Assembly (NCBI RefSeq): GCF_004379255.2 | Contig: NC_056039.1 | Coordinates: 24,689,883 to 24,753,882, forward strand | Length of the DNA stretch: 64,000 nucleotides | Reading direction: 5' to 3' | DNA from: Salvia splendens | Taxonomy: Eukaryota; Streptophyta; Magnoliopsida; Lamiales; Lamiaceae | Shown here: in pieces, positions 12,286-23,554 of the stretch | Numbering within the stretch: position 1 is the first letter of the stretch | Layout: each line of letters opens with the position of its first letter | Translations under genes and position numbers: made by a program | The notes under the pieces: generated by a model | What the model saw: the letters and a program-made list of their open reading frames with translations, nothing else | Told to the model about the DNA's origin: nothing | Databases searched by the model: none

Positions 12286-12868
12286 TTGGAATCTCAAATT
12301 CAGTTCCTATCAAAGTTAAAACGGTTAGATCAACTCTATATGTCCTCGCGTGAGACCCTCATGGGAGGCAAGACATTGACCACTGCAGAAAACGCAAAAA
12401 AAAAAACAAAATCCTACGCCGACGAACGTCGAACCGAATTGAAATTTAACATCGGAGATGTCTTTTTTTGAAAGTATCCCCTTCCAAAGTAATAACCAGA
12501 TTTGGACTCAATGGTAAGCTGAAACCACGATTTATTGGACCCTATGAAATTCTGGAAGAAGTGGGCCTAGTAGCATATCGCATGGCATTACCTTCCCAAC
12601 TTTGGAAACGTACACAACGTCTTCCACGTCTCCCAACTTCGAAGGTATGTGTTGACCCAAAACATGTGATTCGCCATGAAGAAATCGTTCTAGAACCTGA
12701 CCTGAGTTATGAAGAAAAGTCGGTAGAAATACTAGATCGAAAGGTGCAGCAGCTTTGGAACAAGTCGATTACACAATGAAAGTTTTGTGGAAAAACCACG
12801 GACAGGAAGAAGCAACATGGGAGCTAGAAAAGAAAATGAAGGAGAAATATCCCGAGCGTTTTGTCTAA
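12286..12868 (+). pseudogene. integrase C-terminus and chromodomain of the chromovirus (three frames)
   Basis: 12286-12471 reads the end of the integrase (SYADERRTELKFNIGD), 12468-12779 its C-terminal barrel (GKLKPRFIGPYEILEEVG and DPKHVIRHEEIVLEPDLSYEE), and 12776-12868 the chromodomain (VLWKNHGQEEATWE ... YPERF, then stop). The three parts lie in three frames, and the block around 12610-12650 uses yet another frame, so several small indels are present. In intact relatives this chromodomain steers integration to particular chromatin. Here it is a relic. Confidence 0.88.
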
Positions 12869-12901
12869 ATACTTCCTAAATTTCGGGACGAAATTTCTTT
12901 T

Positions 12902-12914
12902 AAGGGGGGTAGAA
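12902..12914 (+). other. polypurine tract of the chromovirus
   Basis: AAGGGGGGTAGAA directly precedes the 3' LTR and is the expected plus-strand primer of reverse transcription. Confidence 0.85.
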
Positions 12915-15900
12915 TGTAACAACCCGAACTTTCGTACCTTATTATTATTATTAGCCTAAAGATAAATAATAAGTGATCGTTGTAGTATTCGAAATCTGCC
13001 ATTTTCATGTATGATAATTGATCTTGGAATTATAAATAATCGTTGCTTCGTTCTCGAATGAATATTTCAAGTAAAAAAAAAAAAAGGTAACACCAAATAA
13101 AAGTTTATAATGTCCGGCATATCTCTGAAGTCCGCTAAATTACTATTATACAAATTTATCAAATCCTTACCTATTACAATTAGAGAAAAGTTCAAGCAGC
13201 CCGTTCAACGGTCGTGCTCGCACTCCAAGAAAGTCCGGTACACCATCAGGGAAGACTATGGATGTTATTTGTTTTCCTACACCAAAGCCACGAGCTTAAA
13301 CTGGGTTTTTCCTATACCAAATTAAATAAATAAGTAAATAAATATACAAATAATAAAATTTAATAAACAAATAAAATATAAAAAAAAATGAGAGAGAGGG
13401 CAGATACATAGAATCGTTTTTTTTTCCACCCAACATTAAATGATGCATTAATAGCTTTGCAGTAGAAATCATTCTCTGACAAAATTTTGCAAGATACGCC
13501 ACTTGCCATCCTAATCCTTAATCCCTAAGTATGCCTAACCATTTAGGCATATCACTTTCTTTCACTCACCCACATCACCATCACACGCCTCTTTCAATAT
13601 ATCCCACCACCCTAATCTCCTCTTTCTCTACCGCCACTCCTCCATATTAGTTCATTCACAATCAAGTTCCACCCCCACAAGTTGCTCCACTAAAATCAGC
13701 AAGAAGTTTAAAAGAACAAGGTTGATATTCTTCTCAACTCAATCGAAACAAATTCAAGAAGACGAGAGCTAAATCAATTGAATTACAGAAACTGAATCTG
13801 CAAAATCCAGTGGGCTACTCCTTTCGGTTCTACAATTTCACAACCAATATCGAGTTATCGAGGTAAAATCCCTTCCCAATTTCAAGCTTCAATCATCAAT
13901 TCATGCATAAGCATACCATCATCCGAACTAATCGCATAACTCAAGCATTTAACACAATTGAACACTCTGACGCTGAACTCGAAATTAAATCAACGATCAA
14001 AATTAATCGAAGATGCGAATTAACATAAAAATTGGGTAAAGGACTTACCTTTCGGGTCCAATCGGGGCTGGGTAGGGGTCGTTTCGAAACTGTTCGAGCA
14101 TCGACGGCAATCTCCGGCGAAGAGGCTGCACAGCAGCAGACAACGATTGTAGCAGACGTCGACGACATCGTCGTTACACCCGGCGAGCAGTAGCCGACGG
14201 ATCTGAGCAGCGGCGTCGGAGCGACTGATGCGGCTGGAACTCGGCGGTGACAGCGGCGACAGCGACGTCTTCCCGGCGTGAGGGTCGACGCGATGGTGGA
14301 GAAAACTACACCACAGCAGCGTCGGGTGCAGCGGCGTGCGACGGAGGGCGACGGAAAGAAATTGTACGACGCCTACGTCACCGGAGTGCAACGAGCGTCG
14401 GAGGGGAAACGACCGATGGCTCTGGTGTGGAGTGTTGGAGAAGCCGACGGGATTCTGGGAAATCCCCATTTTTGTCGACGAGAGATAGAAGGAGAGAGTT
14501 AGAGAGAGAGGAAGAGAGGGGGGATGTGGGATTTAAAGATTGGGGCTTTGCTTTATTTAAGTTGGGCTTAATAAATTAATTGAATGATCTTTTTAAGTTG
14601 GGCTCCACTTAAATTGTTTTGGGGCTTTAGAATATTAATTTGAGAGATAAGGTGGAGAATTTGGTTTTGTAAATAAATCATTGGGTCTATAATTAAATTA
14701 ATTGTGGGGAATTGTTTAATTAATTTTAGAATATTTTTCCTAGGCCGAAATAAATATAAATTCTCGGTGGGAAATTATTACGATAAGTTAATCATGGGAT
14801 TAAATAAATTTTTAGGAGTTATTTAATTAATTTCGAAATAATTTTGAAGTATGAATAGTTTATCCCAAGACCGGAAAACATATAATTTTTCATAACAAAG
14901 GGAAATAGTTGCGATAATTCAATTATGCGCTTAAATAAATTTTGGGATTTTTGTTCGAGATTATGATGGAAAAATACGAGGAGCTAACGGAGGAATTATG
15001 GGCGTAAGCGGCCGACTGGCATCGCCCCGCGACGCCTTGGGCGGCCGCTAAGGAAATGGAAAGAAAGAGGGAGACGACGTTCTCAAGTCACAAAAATAAT
15101 TAAGTTAATAAAGAAGTGCTATTAATTAAATTTCCCAATTTAATTAATATGCAAGTTTCTAAAATTTTCTAACGGTGAACAAATGATAAAAGAAATAAAG
15201 TAGGGGCATGCATTCCTAGGAGTATGTGAATTTTCTCGAGTCTTATTAGTACGTTATTTGTTTTCAAAAGGCTATCTCCGTGAGTTAAGGGTGGAGTCAG
15301 GAAAATTCAAGTTAAGGAGTTTTAAGTAGTCGAGGTGAGCTTTCTTATACTGATATACAAATCGTATTTTATGAAAACACGAATACATGTTCGTGATTCT
15401 TTAAAGATGTTGTCCTGCCATAAATGTTTTGTGTATGATGCCTATCTGTTTGGCTAAGGCCAAGTGAATTATGAATGATGGTATAAGTCGAATTCGGGTC
15501 CCAGTGAGGGTGGTGTCCCCGCTCGGACTAGTGTACACAAGCTACCTCTGACATGTTGGGCACAGCAGGTGACCGAGGAAGGTGGCCACCTTCCCGGCAC
15601 AAGGATACCTCTGACATATTGGGCAGAGAAGGTGACTGTGGAAGGTGGCCACCTTCCCGGCACATGTATGTAAGGTGACCGTGTGAGAACACCATCTCAA
15701 CGGCACAATGTGATCAGATATGGCTAAGTACAGGAAAAAGGGACTGCAGTCCAATGTGATATTTTTAGTAAGCTCGGGTCTTTTCAACAACACCCCGAGT
15801 GTTACTGTGATGATGGCTTGACAATATTTTCAAATGTATATGTGTAATTTTCGGCAATGTGTTCACTGAGTATTTTGTACTCAGCCCTGCATATATTTCT

Positions 15901-16203
15901 AAATGTGCAGGTTGAGCAGCGAAGTGGTGGAGGAAGTGCTATTGAGACAAGACATTTAATTCAGTCAGATTTTGACTCTCGGAGGTTCATGTCTTCATAC
16001 ATGGAACCGCGTTCATTTGCTTCTGTTGTGCATCTTAAAAGACTCAGGTCTATTTTGTTCAAAACTCAGATTTTATTTCAAGCTATTCCCATTTGTTTCG
16101 AGCTATGGTCAATTTGTGTTTTTCCCTTTCTTCCCCGCTTCTTTAATCCTCCCCTAGTCGCGATCAACCGTGTTTTCTATCCAGAGAAAATGCGGTCGTG
16201 ACA
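12915..16203 (+). repeat. 3' LTR of the chromovirus (3289 bp)
   Basis: It matches 6819-10111 throughout. Main indels are a 13 bp loss in an A-rich run near 13380, a 15 bp gain near 14320 and a roughly 10 bp loss near 14510. The target-duplication copy ACTTC follows at 16204. Confidence 0.93.
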
Positions 16204-16208
16204 ACTTC
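16204..16208 (+). repeat. 5 bp target-site duplication, right (ACTTC)
   Basis: Identical to 6814-6818 on the other side of the chromovirus. Confidence 0.9.
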
Positions 16209-17154
16209 ATTTCCAAGTCATCCTTATCATACCAACCCTTCCGAGGCAGGGGACTACTTCCCTAGATGGTCGAACGAGGGTTGGCAAACTCAAGATACTT
16301 GTTGTCACCAAGACCAAACTTGTCCTGATCAACACCAGTATCAACCTCAATCCCAACAGAGTTCTGAACCCCTTTTGAACGAGAATCGTAATGCAAACTC
16401 TGCAGCGGGGGAAATTGAGGGATAGATTGTACCCCAGCAGAATGTGCAACATTGCTTGGAAAAAGATGATGAGCTGGTGATAGAAATGCAACGTACTTGT
16501 GATTAACAACAATCCAACATGGGTGAAATGATCAGGCAGGTAGCTCTACTCACTGAGATGATCAAAGCAATACAAGATAACAGAGCAAGGTCTGAGGTTA
16601 ATGAGAGTAGGGAAGAAGCAGAGGATGCAAGCGAATCTGAGGAAAAGGAAACTTCTAGTGCGGATGATAAGTCAAAGCCATCACTGGCGGAACAGGAAGA
16701 AATCGAAGATGTTGGAGTGGAACCAGCAGAAGAAGAGTCCCAAACTGAAAAGGATTCTACCTCCGTACTTCTTGAGAACGAGATGTCACAGTACAGTCTG
16801 GAGGAACCAAAGAATGAGCCTCAAGAGACGGAAGGAGAATTCATCAAGCGTTGGGAAGGACTAGACACTGCGTTGTTCTATCTCCAGACAAGAAAAGTCC
16901 ATGTTCATGGCGGAGAGGTGGAGAAATTCACAGGTGCAGTGGAAGGAAAGAATACACCGGCAGAGAAACCACCTCCAGCAATCGACGAGTCTGAAGGGTG
17001 TTGCTATGAAGAAGGTGAACCGGAACGGCAGGAAGAATCATGGAGAATGAAGGCTGCAAGATCTATCTACTGGATGCAGCTACAACCATGGCCAAAACCG
17101 CTCGAGGCGAAGAAACCTCCTGACCCTGGATTGCGGGGTGCCATGGTGATATAA
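16204..17154 (+). pseudogene. gag of Athila-like element, part 2
   Basis: The frame entering the chromovirus at 6818 resumes here, reading a Ser/Pro/Gln-rich segment to a stop at 16423-16425 and further stops near 16500. An open frame then covers 16519-17154 with strongly acidic, Glu/Lys-rich sequence (SREEAEDASESEEKE) and a C-terminal segment around KRWEGLDTALFYLQTRK and ARSIYWMQLQPWP. Such charged tails are common after the gag core in Athila-type elements. Zinc knuckle and protease motifs were not found. Confidence 0.55.
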
Positions 17155-17725
17155 TCTTCAGGAAAATCAGTAGGCAGAAGGAGGATGGTTAATGCAGGAG
17201 CTCTAGTCCAAGATTATTCACAATATGGTTTCCCAAACTTCGAACTGACCAAGTGGGGAAGTAACTCAAAATCACTTGATCAAGTTGATTTCAAATGTGG
17301 TGACGGGAACCAAAGGATGGATGACTAGGAGCAGGAAAGGAAATTGCCAAACCATGAGCACATGGATGCAGAGGTGATCAACTAGGTGGAAAGTACTACT
17401 CCTTTCATCTTGGTGGAAATTGAATCAAATGCAAGTTCGCAACTTAAGCAGTCCACCACATCCTGAGAGCTACAAAGTTTCAGGGAGTATTCTTTCTGAT
17501 AACCTTTCTTTGGTCAATCCCCCAAGGCTAGGGATGAATGTTTTCTTTATTTATTTTTATTTTATTTTATTTAAAGATTCTCAAATAGCTTTTATTTCTT
17601 ATGAAATAACGAAAATATCTTTAAGAAAATTTCCGAATGTATCTGAGAGGAGTTTTAAATTTTAAATGATAAATCTTTAATTCTCGGAAGTGAATCTCCG
17701 ACTAGTACTCCACAAAAAGGTCTTT
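17155..17725 (+). other. 3' untranslated part of the gag-only element
   Basis: Broken frames and an AT-rich run (17540-17570) lie between the gag remnant and the 3' LTR. I could not place a convincing polypurine tract. Confidence 0.4.
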
Positions 17726-18767
17726 TGTTTTATTCCTTGCAGCTTTCTACTTAATTTTTGGAAGAATAAAGGAGAGAAAAAATTAAGTGTGATTTGTTTT
17801 TAACTGGAAAAAGGAAAAGAAGGGGGAAATGGGATCAAGACCTCACGCCTTCCAAGGGAAATGGCAAAGGGTAAAGATGACCTTTCAAAAGACAAATGCC
17901 CTAAAGATCAAGACCTCACGCCTTCCTATAAATGAAAATAAAGAAGGAGGAATGAGTGGTGGGCTTCAATCTGTGCCACTCATTAGTTTTCGGCTCTCTT
18001 CCAGAGCTGAAATTGGAAGCTCCAACACTTCATTCTCCTTTTTTACACACACACACACTTGGTTCCTTTCTAGTTTAGTTTAGTTTAGTTAGCTGGCACT
18101 TTTGGTGGTTGTTTTCTGCACATTTCAGTCTTCGGTTCTGTATTCCACTCCGAGAAAGGGTGATGAAACAATTTCTTTTTTCCTTATTTATTTTCAGTTT
18201 ACTTTTGTTGTTATTGACGCTTGATGATTTTGACTTAGTGGATTTGAAGTAATGTTTTCATTTCAGGTCACCGTGTTCTGTTTTATGCGTGATGTTTCTG
18301 ATTTGCTTTCAGTTTCCTTTTCATTTCGTATGTTCTAGGTTAGATATGTTTCGCTCTGCTTTGATTTGTTCAGATCTAATGTTTTATGCTTGAGAATCCG
18401 TAGTATGTTTAGATCCAATAGTTTCTGTTTCATTTCATGCATGATTATGGGTTAGTTTCATGTTTTACGTAGTTGTAGTTTAGATCTTAGAAGTAGATTT
18501 AGTTTATGAGTTGATTCAAAGTTAAATCTTCTTTGATCTTTCAGATCTACATTTCTACTCTGTTTTCCAGGTTGATTTTGCGAAGAAGATGAAGTCGTTA
18601 CAAAGTTTTTACTTTATCGTGCATTTTGCTGGGGACTGACAGCCCCCCGTTTATTCTGTTTGTCCATTTATGGAAAGTTCGGTTGAGTTGAGCAAGTAGA
18701 CTAATTAAGCTTTATGAGTTGATCAGTTTAATAGCTTTAATCTTCCAAGTCTAGTAGTTAACTTAAC
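17726..18767 (+). repeat. 3' LTR of the gag-only element, left part
   Basis: It aligns with 4592-5435 and is interrupted at 18767 by a solo LTR, resuming at 20219. A 20 bp word beginning ATCAAGACCTCACG occurs twice (about 17833 and 17906). TATAAATG at 17927-17934 follows the second copy and is the likely promoter of this LTR. Confidence 0.65.
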
Positions 18768-20218
18768 TGAGGAGCAAACGAATGTGCTATTGTTTGGTGT
18801 TTGTGCTTAATTCTTAGGTCCAGAGGATTCGCTAGAGCACAGTGTCTAGGAGATCGTGAACTTTCCGAATGCAGTCGTTGTTGCAACAATCTCGCCTCAA
18901 AACCTCAACCCTCTACTCTATTGGTTAGTATAGGGAAGTCGGGATCGAATTCACGAGGATGGAAGGGTCGGAATGCATCGAGAGAACTTTTGGAGGGGTT
19001 TGGCTGCTGCCACGCAACATGAGGGTCGAATTTTAACTAATAGGCCTCGGAAGTGAAATCTAGTCTATTCTAACTACCAGATCTGGAGAATTGAAAGTAC
19101 GTAAAACATAATTGCATGCATGATTCGTATCCGAAAGTAACTTGAGAGCATTCACAAACTTCTTGGGTCAAGTAAAAGAGTTTCCTGAATTAACCAAACA
19201 CAAGGTAAGCAAAAGTAAACAGCAAAACAGATTACTCTAATTAGCTACTGACAAAAGCTGCAACTAACAAACTAAAGTAACGCGACTACAACTACCGAAT
19301 GATTTCATCTTCTCCAACAAACAAGCACGAAATGAACAAAACAGAGCATGAAAACATAGCATACTTCAGATCGAACGATGAACACTTCAATTAAACTAAC
19401 AACTATCAGATCTAAACTACTGAGCTAAGTAAACAAGCAGTAATAGGGTTTTCCACGCAGATCCGAACACACGTATTCTAGATTCAAACGATTAACAGAA
19501 ATCTAAGCTAGATCTACCAGAATCATCACCAAACAAACTAGATCCACCATTTCCAACATCATTTCAACTCCGATTCAATATCAATTCAGAAAACCAACTC
19601 TGATCAACACCGATCTCCACTCCGATCGATAAATCAATTGCGAAAAGCATCCAACTCAGTAAACAGAGCAGTAAACATTAAGATCAAACAAAAATAGAAA
19701 TCGGAACTAGATTAAGCATAAGTTGAAACGAGTCACAAAGCAATCGCTGAATTTCCGGCAAGGAAATCGGCGAGACAAAAGTACGTGCTAGAAATTAAAA
19801 TTGTTTCTTCACTCCTTCTCGGAGTGGTGTTACACCTTCATCTAAACAAGACAAAACCATCAACTAACTACCCCAGATCTCCATTGAACCAAGTGCATGA
19901 GTGAGTAAGTGAAAACTGAGCCGAAAATACCAAGGAAATTCTCTAACTAAAAAAATCTCTCTTCTCTTAGTAAGCTTCCTGGTATTTATAGACGTGGCTC
20001 AAATCCCTAGGGCAACGGTATTCCTGATTTGACGATTGTGCCCTTGCGGATTTCACTCTTTTTCTTCACTTTTCTCCTTTATTCCCTTTGCCTTGGTAAT
20101 TGTCTTTCATTCCTGGGTCTGCCAGATTTTTCACGCACCTAGACTTATAAATGCATGTTAGCACCGTAGAAATCACAGAATTTATATATAAAATAGATGC
20201 ATGAAATGAGCCTTATCA
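18768..20218 (-). mobile_element. antisense solo LTR of an Athila-type element, with TTAAC target duplication
   Basis: The insert is bounded by TTAAC at 18763-18767 and 20219-20223, a perfect 5 bp duplication. On the minus strand it starts TGATAAGGCTCATTTCATGC and ends TTTGCTCCTCA, so it has TG...CA ends. On that strand TATAAATA (19983-19990 on the plus strand) is a likely TATA box. No coding sequence lies inside and no second LTR is present, so it is a solo LTR left by recombination. Its start resembles that of the LTR at 57966, and inner parts match the LTR it interrupts, so all three belong to related families. Confidence 0.85.
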
Positions 20219-20352
20219 TTAACCCACCCCTAGAAGCGTGGCCGCAGCCATTCCCCTTTCGTGTCCAGCATGCAAATCTCAAACGCCTCATCTTTGTGGG
20301 ATAGATTCTTAATTCCCTATACTAGTTAATAGTATTTGTGGGTTAAGGTTTT
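20219..20352 (+). repeat. 3' LTR of the gag-only element, right part
   Basis: From the second TTAAC copy onward it matches about 5303-5435 of the 5' copy, ending near GGGTTAAGGTTTT. Confidence 0.7.
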
Positions 20353-20700
20353 AAAAGCACGCTTGTCTTGAGTTGTTCCTTTCTTCTCTCTCGAGTCGGA
20401 GTAAATCAAGTTGATCAGCCTGAGTTTCAACTGGATCCACTAACCTGTTCTCACAGGTAGAAGGGCATACAATTAGCTGGCCAGATCAGTTTGATGATTT
20501 GACTTGAGCAGTCCACAACGATACAAATGCACACCGAAGAAGAAAGACACAAAGCAAGCACTTTTCAACTATTTCCAGAAATTGCTCGATGTATACATTG
20601 TTCAACCAGTCATCTCCCATCTTATTTGTAAATTTGTCTTCAAAATTTTCCTTGAATAAAACACTATTTCAAAAGATGTTGTCGTTGGTGGTAAAAGTAA
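20353..20700. other. unassigned flank
   Basis: No convincing domain was found. The sequence may be further decayed internal retrotransposon sequence. Confidence 0.3.
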
Positions 20701-20958
20701 AACTAATTTAATTATTTGATTAACCAATAGAAAATTATATCTTTCTTCATTTCAAACATCTTCTTTGAATGACTTTCCAAATCTTTTCTTTGTATCCCTT
20801 CTTGCATCACTCACAAAAGTTTGAAGTTGCTCAGAGTTAACATGATAAGTTCCATGGATGAAAAATCTAGAGGATAAAGGATTGCAAGATGAACAAGTTT
20901 ATTAACATTTAAATTAGAGAAATGACTTCTTGAATCAAGACATCTCGTACATTTAAGT

Positions 20959-21416
20959 AAGTATACGTTGGACTTAGAAAAATGATTTATCATCCCTTGC
21001 ATAATGAGACAACGACATAATTGTGAATAAAAAATTAATTATGTTACGAGCCAATGCAAAAGTAAAAAAAATAGGAGCATTAATTATCAAAATACACGTG
21101 ATAAAAAAATTTAAACATTACAAACAATCGAGTTTGTAATATTTCTTCTATATCTTTTCATGTGAATACGTGTTGGAACAATGTCATCCATGTTAGTGGA
21201 AGTATATGTTGGACTTAGAAAAATGATTTATCATCTCTTGCATAATGAGACAACGACATAATTGTGAACAAAAAATTAATTATGTTACTAGCCAATGCAA
21301 AAGTAAAAAAAATAGGAGCATTAATTATCAAAATACACATGATAAAAAAAATTTAAACATTACAAACAATCGAGTTTGTAATATTTCTTCTATATCTTTT
21401 CATGTGAATATGTGTT
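20959..21416. repeat. tandem duplication, unit 241 bp
   Basis: 20959-21174 and 21200-21416 are almost identical; they differ at a handful of bases. Each copy contains ATTACAAAC-AATCGA-GTTTGTAAT, a short perfect hairpin. Confidence 0.85.
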
Positions 21417-22660
21417 CATGTTAGTAGCATCAATTTCATTTATCCGACAAAATGTTTCCACTTCTTGCAAAAATCATCTCATCCGGATTCTCGGATGCTT
21501 GCATTTCACAATCACTATTAGATTTATTACATTCAAATTATATTATTTCTATACTGCAGGGCCAAAGATAATGCTTCAATCATACCACAATAAATGTTTC
21601 ATAAACATTATGATAAATACAAAATTATATATATTTTTAAAATCTTTTTAAATAAACCTATACATGTATTACTCTATTCTAGATCCATAACATCATCAAA
21701 TAAACTTTCTAAGTACTTTGACCAATACGGATCACATAGATGCAAGATCAAGTAGTATTATTGTATAATGATATTCCCATCAAGTGTCATACGGTCTATG
21801 CAAAAAAAAAGTTTCATGATTTAAACATTTACCTGAATCGATTTCCCATTTCTCGTTCCTTTCAACTATTCTATCTTATTCATTTTGTCGAAGTTCATTT
21901 ACCATTTTCCAAGCATATCCATATATTGTAACAGTCGGGCTAAGATAGCTGAAAATGTTAGAAACATTTTGATAGAATTTGATGTTGTCATATATACTAA
22001 TTGAAGTTGATGGGTAAAACAATGGACATACCATGCTAATGAATTTTTTTTAAAATAAGTAATTTCGGTCCATTAAAATCACTCCTCATATTTGAAGCGT
22101 GGTCTTATTCTTAACCTCTCAATCTTGACAAAGATCATTCCAACCAAAAGAAAATATAAAGTCAATATCCATTTTAAATCATCTTGATAAGTCTCTTTAA
22201 CATGAACTTAAGATGAATATCTTTCGATTATCTTTTCATCTTGGTTCACATATCTAATAACAATAGTCATTTGTTCATTCACCAAGCAATCTTGAGAGTC
22301 ATCAACCATTGTGGAAATAATTCATCACCAATTTCCATCTGTATTTTAAGTGTGGTTTCAACTATATACGCATTAACCATTTCCTTTTGAATTGATGGAG
22401 CAATGATTCGATTATTTCCGGAAGCATTTTTCAATACAACTTGGCCGACTTCATCATTCGTTAAACTCTAACAATGTAATAACTCCATAAAATTGCCCCT
22501 ATTTGTAGAAGTTGATGACTCATCATGTCCTCTAAAAGTAAAATCTTGATTCTAAAGGAAATGAATAACATCAAGAGTTGTAGTGAAAAATGAATTATAT
22601 ATTTATTCTCTTGTTTTGTACTAACTAGACTAACAACATTAGACATACTCTACATTTGAT

Positions 22661-22718
22661 TTACAAATTTTCATATTCAAGTCTAGCTTTTACAAATTTT
22701 CATATTCAAGTCTAGCTT
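22661..22718. repeat. 28-30 bp tandem pair
   Basis: A word beginning TTTACAAATTTTCATATTCA and ending AGTCTAGCTTTT is repeated twice head to tail. Confidence 0.7.
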
Positions 22719-23299
22719 TTTGGGGTGAACTGACGGTTGACCCAACATGATCTCTAAATCTAGCACTAGTCTTCTTCGAATTAGAGAAACTACCACTAAT
22801 AAATGTTACATTTCACAACGCCAAATAATTGTTAGGTTTGGTATGCTGAAAGACATGTTTCAAGCAGTTTGCACGATTAAAATTGCTTGTCATGTTTCTA
22901 TGCACGAAGAACAGGTGTATGCTCACTTCCAAGAAGACTTGATCGAGAAAGTTTGGTCACGCACCAACGTTTTTCAACATTGACAAACTTCTTCAATTTT
23001 AAAATTTTTACAATGTTCAATTTTTCTATTTTTTATTTTTTTAGTGAAGAAATTTAAATTAACATTATATAAATCGTCCATTCGTATTTCAATTCTAAAA
23101 CTATAACAATAAATCGTCCATTCGTATTTCAATGCTCTAACCTGTCACATGCAATGTCCAATTGGGTGAAATGTTGTTCTCTCTCCGGCATGGCCTTTCT
23201 TTGTTGGCTTGTCGACACGATGTGACCTTAAAGAAGGCATCATTGTTGATGGCTTCTTAGATGATAGCATTAAATCATAAATAGCTAAGATATTATGTG

Positions 23300-23554
23300 T
23301 AATAGGAAAAAATGATTTCATTATAGACACATACAAAATGGGTTTACATCACAATGTAGGCTTCCACACCACCAAACAAGCTGACAATGCGCACAAATAG
23401 ATTAAATCTTATAAAAAGAATTACAACTAAACACCCCCATCACCTACAGATTACACACAATATACACGCACGCACACAAACAAAATGAAGAAATTATCAA
23501 AATTAACCAGAATCATCAAGCAACGCGCAAAGCCTCTGCATTTGAATCCGCTGA
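23300..23554 (-). other. probable CLASP 3' untranslated region
   Basis: It follows the TAA stop at 23555-23557 on the minus strand. No other gene is visible in it. The exact polyadenylation site was not determined. Confidence 0.4.

Larger units (their letters stand above)
6819..16203 (+). mobile_element. Tekay/Del-type chromovirus derivative, full terminal structure, internally deleted
   Basis: Two nearly identical LTRs of about 3.29 kb, a Met-tRNA primer site, a polypurine tract and a perfect 5 bp target duplication (ACTTC) define a complete insertion of 9385 bp. The interior is only 2.8 kb and keeps just the integrase C-terminus and a chromodomain, both broken by frameshifts. Gag, protease, reverse transcriptase and RNase H are absent, so any recent movement needed enzymes supplied in trans. 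By eye the LTRs differ by roughly 40-50 substitutions plus a few indels, about 1.5 percent, which points to a fairly recent insertion. The host gag frame is the same on both sides of the insert once one target copy is removed. Confidence 0.92.
4592..20352 (+). mobile_element. Athila-like gag-only Ty3/gypsy element, interrupted by two later insertions
   Basis: Two long terminal copies (4592-5435; 17726-18767 plus 20219-20352) flank a gag-bearing interior. No protease, reverse transcriptase or integrase is seen, so this is a non-autonomous derivative. The interior is split by a chromovirus (6819-16203) and the 3' copy by a solo LTR (18768-20218). Without these inserts the element is about 4.9 kb. 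The phrase around 'GTGGGATCGATCC' near the end of the 5' copy recurs in the Athila-type element at 58-59 kb. Outer limits are approximate: I found no clean target duplication. Confidence 0.6.
20700..22740 (-). pseudogene. decayed hAT-like (TTF/zf-MYM type, DUF4371) transposase
   Basis: On the minus strand, 22280-22460 reads a stretch with NASGNNRIIAPSIQKEMVNA, then IGDELFPQWL and IVIRYVNQDEKIIERY. Plant TTF-type hAT transposases have the order 'SGDN.IL.SPTIQKDI' then 'IGDELF' then 'LRYVD..G.I.ERF', so the match is by family pattern. Around 22640-22800 a weak match to the N-terminal 'FRDHVGS..SPH' block is seen. Frames are broken throughout, and a 241 bp tandem duplication lies inside. The call is from residue pattern alone. 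Confidence 0.55.
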
